Of a stretch of DNA of 64,000 bases, positions 57,877 through 64,000 are shown one piece after another. Each line of letters starts with the position of its first letter. Position 1 is the first letter of the stretch. A model generated the notes under the pieces. It was not told the origin of the DNA, did not search any database, and saw only the letters and a list, made by a program, of their open reading frames with translations. A program made the translations under genes and the position numbers. Source of the DNA: Triticum aestivum (lineage: Eukaryota; Streptophyta; Magnoliopsida; Poales; Poaceae); assembly GCF_018294505.1 (NCBI RefSeq), contig NC_057801.1, forward strand, positions 201,008,538-201,072,537, in the 5' to 3' direction.

Positions 57877-58065
57877 TCTTGAAATAGTATGCAAGAGTTA
57901 CATGTCAAATCACATGTACAAACAATATAACACAAACACAATTATTGAATAATTGAAGTCCATTTTTGCAATGTAAATTGATAACAAAAGAAACATTAAC
58001 GACATGTCCATGTAACAAACTGAGTGATGTTCCAACTAAATATGTATTACAAAACTATCAATATC

Positions 58066-58182
58066 TAGATGATGCACTTAAGAAATTCTTTCGCACTATC
58101 AGGAAAGTTGCCTTTAGCTTCATTCCCACGATGTTTTAGCAAGTATAATAAAAACCGCGTCCTTAACTCATACCCATCCTGC
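58066..58182 (-). pseudogene. Exon-like minus-strand fragment, unrecognised
   Basis: After an acceptor-like TTGTTTGTGCAG at about 58178 the minus strand encodes DGYELRTRFLLYLLKHRGNE followed by AKGNFPDSAKEFLKCII and a stop (about 58067). It could be a terminal exon carried by the Helitron-like element. I do not recognise the family. Confidence 0.35.
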
Positions 58183-60570
58183 ACAAACAATATATGTAAT
58201 GAAAATTTCACGCCGAAGATCTTAAATCACTTAAAACATGTAATGGATGCGTTGCCACTGGCATTTCAAAGAAAAATACTGGATGCATATATAATCATAA
58301 GACATGTCAATTTTCCAGCTTGGCATAGAAGGTGAGTCTAAAATAGTTGCTTAGTTATTCTGATAATCTTGCTAGTACAATTATGATAGTTACAATAATC
58401 ACCTAGGAGTTTCAATTTTTGAAAGGAAACAACAACAACAATCATTAGGCCCTTAAGAAAAGAAATCACGACATGATTTTGAATCTGACCAGCTACAAGA
58501 TATATCCTTCCTAATATTCAGATCTAGTGGGAAAAACTACTACCCAACAATATACATATAATATAATCGACAATGTTTTTTAAATTTGCTAAATAATCAT
58601 GGGAATAGAAAATGACTTCGGGCTTCAAGATCCAATAGTATATACACAGGCTCGATGCGACGAAGCTGGCGAAGAACATCGAGATGGTTCCAACGAAGGA
58701 TTTGTCTCGATTTTAAGGGACTTTTGCATGCACAAATCGCCCCCGTCTTTGTCAGCCACACCTAATAGAAGCAACATAAATGGCTATGACGCCAGCTGCT
58801 ACCTTTTCGTGATCATCATGCGGAATTAGATCATCATTACAAATAAGCATTATAATGTTCACATAAATGATGCATTCCAGTAAAGGTTCTGTGATTGTCA
58901 CAAGAACATAAAAATAATAGACGCGCATATATTTTCATGTGGTAGAATACTACTAATCTACACTGGACCTTAATTTTCTATCTAGCGTTGCATATTATAA
59001 CTAAATGTCCATGGTTGCATCTATTCAAGCTATACATAGGAAGACGCCATCTAGTCAAGCACTACGAACTGAGAGAAATAATTACATCTTCCAGTATAGT
59101 CGTCAACCCGTGCGTCCGTACGGGCTTGTCAATATTTCGATAGATGTTTGTGAGCTATAGTTTCATTAATATTGGTTCCATGCAATATTTCTAAAAAATA
59201 AAGTTTGAAATAATAATTATAATACACATTGTATACCCTCTACATTCGTTTCATGCACATGCTTGGTTTTTCACCGCACGGGCTACTTCTATAATAGCAT
59301 GTTACCTTCTACATTGTATGTGTAGTTCTTATAATATGAAATGACAATCATATTAAATAGTCGGTAGTCTATAGAAATTGCAACCCAGCTCTACAAAAAA
59401 AAATTGATTGAGGACATGGTTAACAAATATAGTAATTTTGATTTATACCATTCAGAAAACAGAGAGATCTGATTCGAAAAAAAAGAGAAATGTGCAGCTT
59501 AACAGTAGCATGCAATGAAACATGCCAGTCTATCTAATTCAAACGGGAGAAGTTTTATGGGAAAAGTAAATTGACCTGATGGAATCCATTAGTTGGGCTT
59601 CCAGTAATTGGTTTTCGAAGTTCAATTATAAATTATATAAGGACCATTGGTAATTAATCTATACATATACTTGATTTAAATCATAACTTCAAACAAAATG
59701 TGTGGAGTATTCCTTAAACATAGAACTTGATATGAAACAACTTTGTAGATAAGAAAAGAATAGCATTAGGAAATGCAATCTCCATCTCTAAACAAATAAT
59801 AAGATATATCCCAATGGTTCTAGATATTATGAAGGAGAGAATGTTTTTTAAAACATTTGGACTAATTGAGGCTGGTAAGAGAACACAAAAGTAATGGCGA
59901 GAAGATTAGCATGCCACCAATTTCAAGTCACTTTGTACTGGGGACTATAAATTGTAGGTACGTACAACAGTTGTGCAAATTAATTATTTTTACGACAGAA
60001 GGACACGACTTCCCAATTTGATTAGAACTATAACACAATGAAAACAAAAGTGAAAGGCGTAATACTGTTGATAATTTAGCTATACACTAACTTGTAATTC
60101 ATGTGTTGCATCAAATACGGCCAAGAGGCCAACTCATTGGAATGTGAGTGTGAGTACATCCCTTATTCCAATTTCCTTGAAATTGCTGACGTGCTCACTA
60201 TTGTTTCTTGCGTGAAGAACCTAAGTTTACTTACTTGATGTTCATTGTATCAAAGTGTGCTGCAACAATTATAAGGTAATAAGAAGATATTTATGGTTAC
60301 CGCAACACATGATAAAACTGAGATTTTTCATACAACAACCTCTATATCAACGATTACCTTATCACATGCTAATACATTCAACAATTTTTATGACTTCTGC
60401 TGCCTTTTGGCATATCTTTGTCAAGAAATTCCATATCAGTGGCTAATAAATTCCTCGTCGTTCAGGTGCAAAAGGAATGCATTTTGAAAGGAATGCATTT
60501 TGAAAGAGAAGAATGAAAATTCACATATAGTGACGGTGTTGCTATTGTGAGATTTTTTTAGAACAATAGG
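58183..60570. other. AT-rich gene-poor stretch
   Basis: No gene supported. A second hairpin CCCGT...ACGGG at 59107-59124 resembles the Helitron end at 57857 but lacks a CTAGT. Frames of 60-76 codons have no domain. Confidence 0.45.
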
Positions 60571-60575
60571 AAGCC

Positions 60576-60586
60576 CCCCCCCCCCG
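60576..60586. repeat. C11 homopolymer
   Basis: A short run of cytosines; possible assembly-length uncertainty. Confidence 0.8.
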
Positions 60587-60689
60587 CGTGTTCCATTATC
60601 GAATAACGAAACCAGAGTGCAGGAGTCAAACATCATGCAAAGCAAGTTCAGGAAAGAAAAGGAAAAAGGTGCACATTACTACAGACCAA

Positions 60690-61115
60690 AGATCATAAAG
60701 CCTACCTATTACAGAGCAGCCGGCTCGACCTGCTCAGGTTGGGATCTCCAGGACAGCGAGACTATCTTGCTTGGTCTGCTCTGTGAGCTGCGAGATCTTC
60801 ATCTTCCATATTCCAGCGGGTGCAACGCCAGGGCGCCTGATCTTTTTTGCCGGCTGGGCAGGGGAGCCCGGAAGGTCCAGCGACGTCACAGGGCTCAGCA
60901 GCGTGTGGTTGCAAGTGAAACTGCCTGGACTCCTGGGTGGAGATGACGGCGTGGTGCCAGACGGTGGAGGTGACATCCTTCACAGGTTTAGCTTGGTAAG
61001 AAGTACCTGGCTAAAAACACCCTCTGTGTTTTTGTCAAGTTCGACTACCCCGCTGCGAGCTGGAAAGGAGTGTTCAGGATCGAGGAAACTCAGTGGTGTT
61101 AGGCCGGCATATCTT
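60690..61115 (-). pseudogene. Exon-like minus-strand block, unrecognised
   Basis: A minus-strand frame from about 61107 (YAGLTPLSFLDPEHSFPARS, then GVVELDKNTEGVFSQ) reaches a donor-like CAGGTACTT at about 61004. A further frame 60734-60976 encodes a proline/serine-rich start and PAKKIRRPGVAPAGIWKMKI, ending at a stop. The GC content is higher than the surroundings. No domain recognised; a captured or decayed gene is possible. Confidence 0.3.
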
Positions 61116-62254
61116 AATTATGTGCTCCATAAACAGCAGTGGACATGGACAGTGACGGTGCTGGTAATCTATGAGGAATACTTGAATTGGTTTGTGCAAC
61201 CAAGCACTCATTTATCCATAATCATCCGGAAATACTTTCTACATATATAATGGCTTCGGATTCAGTGTGAAAGATTCAAGTGCCATATATAGATGAAGTG
61301 TTTGTTCAGTATAGAAACAGTAGATTGTGAGAAATATGAATTATAGTTAGGATCCATGAAATAAATCAAGTGGTATTAAAGCCTAGAACATGAGAAACAT
61401 AACAAAAGTATCTAGGAAAAAGAATCAGAAATAACAAAGAAAAAAGTACCTCTGCTTCTTAGCTCCGGCAGACTCTCTGACGAAGTCATGCCTCAACAAC
61501 ATCCTCCAGGCTTACCATTCCTTAGGCACACGGATCCAATAAAAGTATATCATGTTGACGAAAATTATGGACTTGGAGGTTGGTTGGAACAAAAAAAAGA
61601 TGGGGAAGATGCATGACTTTTTGTAGTGAAAAAAGACAGGGAAGATCAAAAGAACTATTATAAGGAGATGATAAATAGAGAAAGAACAATTTCTTTGGCA
61701 GGCAATAGGAATAATTTGTACGTACCTTAGAACTTGGATCCTGCACGATGGACGGGTGGTCTTATTTACTTTGATTAACATTTGAAATTTATGGGGAGTC
61801 CGTAATTAGTATATCAATGAAAGATGAGGTTTCACCATGAGTTTTCTGCAAATCCACGGGAATAAGAAATATTTTCGTTACAGAACGGCTACGTTATTTA
61901 AGTTAAGTAAAACTCCAATAATGCTAACTCATTCAGAAACTGCAGAGCATAAACTAAGTACATGTGGCTTCACATTGTCATGAGACGTGACCTGCTATAT
62001 AAAGTATATTTTGTCGCCAATGCAGTACTGGATTAATCTTCCATGCAAGTAGGCCATGTACCAAAGTCAGAAGAATTTTAATTTTGAATAAACGAAGCAT
62101 AGTAGTAAAATCATGGAAGAATCAGCCAGAAAACACAGATAACATCATCTGCATTACAACAGGAAATAGATTTTTGCTTCAATTTTTACAGTAGAGGTGA
62201 TGTTTTTATCTATATTCTGTGATCTTGAAGCATTCCTTGAGATTTCTGCACCAT

Positions 62255-62345
62255 CTTGGAATATAAGGAGCAACATTTATGAAGATCTTATCATTTATAT
62301 GGGTCCAAATATTCCAGCATCTAATAATCACTCTACCAAGCCCAC
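62255..62345 (-). pseudogene. LINE (zf-RVT/RNase H junction) remnant
   Basis: The minus strand reads RCWNIWTHINDKIFINVAPY and continues with RWCRNLKECF, similar to the segment of plant LINEs that normally reads WNIWKxRNxxIF. Only about 30 codons can be supported. Confidence 0.4.
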
Positions 62346-64000
62346 TTTACTTTAGAAGGGCATCAATAGCAAGTATTGCTTCATTATAAAACAAATTCTC
62401 TATCTCTTGCAACATTAACAAAACAAATTTACCCTCTTTGTCTTTGCTGGGGCCTTCAAAAGGACAGAGCTACTAAAACAGGAAAGAGTTGTAGGTAGCA
62501 GGATTGTGATTAACAGACGGTGGAAGCCGGCGGACTCCATGGAGCATCCCATCTTTCCATCTTCCAAGTGGGGAATACGTGAATTTAGTCTCGAGTTAGA
62601 ACTTAGAATCCACCAGCAATAATTATCAAAAGCAAACTGTATTGTAGAGTTGCAGTCCTGAACAGGAGAGAAATATAGATCAGATACATATCAAATTATT
62701 ATCATCACTGCAGGCGAAGAAGGTGAATTACCAATCTTTGATGGTCCGGAAAACAACTCATATCGAGGCCATGGTCGGCAATGTTGTATGCGTATGGAGC
62801 CCTAACGTGCCATCATCTATAATTTGGAAATACCTAAAGGATCAGTACCGCTTTCATCCAATCTTTCAGCATACCGAAAAAGGCACCACATGTGCAGAGA
62901 TTTAAGCTCCATCTTAAGTGCATGCTCGAAGAGCAGACCGGCTACCCTCATCCCAGCGACCATGGACATGCAGTCTCTATGGACCATGGACATGCAATAT
63001 TTGGCTTGAATAAACACATTGATAATATCTTAGTAACCCATGTTTTTTTGAAAAACTGCTACTGGTATTTTACAGTTAGGCATTATTTAGTAATACAATA
63101 TAATACGAATTCAGACTCCTTGAATAATAGATTGGTTTTAGAAAAAAAACTTATTTGAATAAGAAATCACAAATCCGGCCATGGATGCCTGCAATCTATT
63201 TCTGTACTATTATTGCAAAATAGTACAACTCATAGAAAAACTGTAATTTAAATTACTCTGGTGCATATGGTACTACCATGGCATAACCTAAATGTATAAA
63301 ATATTAGCGCATGCATAGTTTTTTTATAACCAAATTGTACCTTTAGTAGTAGAGGTTTTGGAATGTCGAGAGTATGGTTTACCCAAGAAAAACAAACTAA
63401 ATATCTCGCTTCGCAGTACATGCGTTGCACCTAAATATCTAAGCTAAATTCTCGTAAGAAGGGAGTGTAAAATAATCTAGGTGGACAAGCTATCAACAGC
63501 TCTAGTAATGCATGGAGCATCATTATCTAGTTATTCTATCTATACAATCAAGCAGGCAGTAAAAAGGAGAAACTTTGCTGTACGTACAATTTGATATCAT
63601 GAAATTTTATAATCTAAGAGACAATAATTTTATAATTTAAGAGGCTGCAGTATATGTGTGTTGTAGTATGAACTATGACATAAAAGGGAATCGAGAACCT
63701 CTTATTCCAGCATCATCGCTTGTCTGTTTTAAAGCATCTGGAAAGGGAACAACATGAACGTATTTCATGACCATGATTCATAGCCAGACAAATCCACGGT
63801 GGTGTCTAAGCTTCACCTCTGGGATAATCGTGCTAAGGATTCCCAAAAGCCACACTGCAACAACAGAGTATAAAATTCTACTCTGCCTTCTAATTTAAGC
63901 GTTTCTCCCTTGTCCGCAAATATAAAACTTCAATTATTCGCATATACCCTGAACCTTTTGTACTCATTATTTCAATGCTCAGGTCAGCAAAATACCTGTA
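62346..64000. other. No gene supported at the right edge
   Basis: AT-rich DNA with frames up to 88 codons on both strands, no domains and no element termini that I can recognise. A repeated CCATGGACATGCA unit occurs at 62960 and 62984. Confidence 0.45.

Noticed and set aside
59098..59135. Second Helitron 3' end
   Set aside because: Has a hairpin similar to that at 57857 but no CTAGT/CTRRT after it.

Overview
The window is plant nuclear DNA, almost certainly from a Triticeae grass (wheat, Aegilops or barley type). The evidence is a BARE/WIS/Angela-type Copia LTR carrying the ATATGCCCTAGAGGCAATAA terminus, present several times, together with Stowaway, Tourist/Harbinger, Mutator and Helitron-like pieces and a few GC-rich multi-exon grass genes. 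No rRNA, confident tRNA gene, CRISPR array or bacterial feature was seen. Most six-frame ORFs are transposon debris or shadow frames of GC-rich DNA. Layout: 1-3322 is the 5' part of a minus-strand BARE-like Copia element whose body runs off the left edge. 4401-20938 is a solo LTR of the same family, split by a 14.8-kb minus-strand Copia element (5996-20797, target duplication GGGAC). That element carries, after pol, an extra gene-like module: its own TATA box, a GC-rich first exon, an intron and a ~1,400-codon second exon, now broken by stops. 20939-22865 is a PIF/Harbinger transposase pseudogene (minus), itself interrupted by a 246-bp solo LTR. 23.7-32.4 kb is a gene island with two tandem hotdog-fold (acyl-CoA thioesterase 13-like) genes, a duplicated 3' flank, MITEs and gene fragments. 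32716-45025 is a truncated chromovirus (Ty3/Gypsy, minus), into which a Copia solo LTR inserted, into which a plus-strand BARE-like element inserted, into which a 4.69-kb solo-LTR-like element inserted: a four-layer nest with readable target duplications at the outer and inner levels. 45739-55796 (minus) is the main host gene: a 12-exon gene encoding a LIN/CERBERUS-type E3 ubiquitin ligase (LIN N-terminal helical domain, U-box, ARM-like repeats, WD40 repeats, about 1,362 residues). Its 5-kb third intron holds a non-autonomous Mutator element with a perfect 9-bp target duplication, Helitron-like ends, a Stowaway MITE and a 13-bp perfect hairpin. 56-64 kb is gene-poor: LINE RNase H remnants, Helitron-like termini and short exon-like blocks that I could not identify. 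Functionally, the living genes visible are the two thioesterase-like paralogues and the LIN-like ligase; everything else is mobile DNA in various stages of decay. Nonsense codons in the elements are mostly TAG in a context compatible with CAG to TAG change, as expected from cytosine methylation and deamination. The most unusual item is the promoter-plus-intron module inside the 14.8-kb Copia element.
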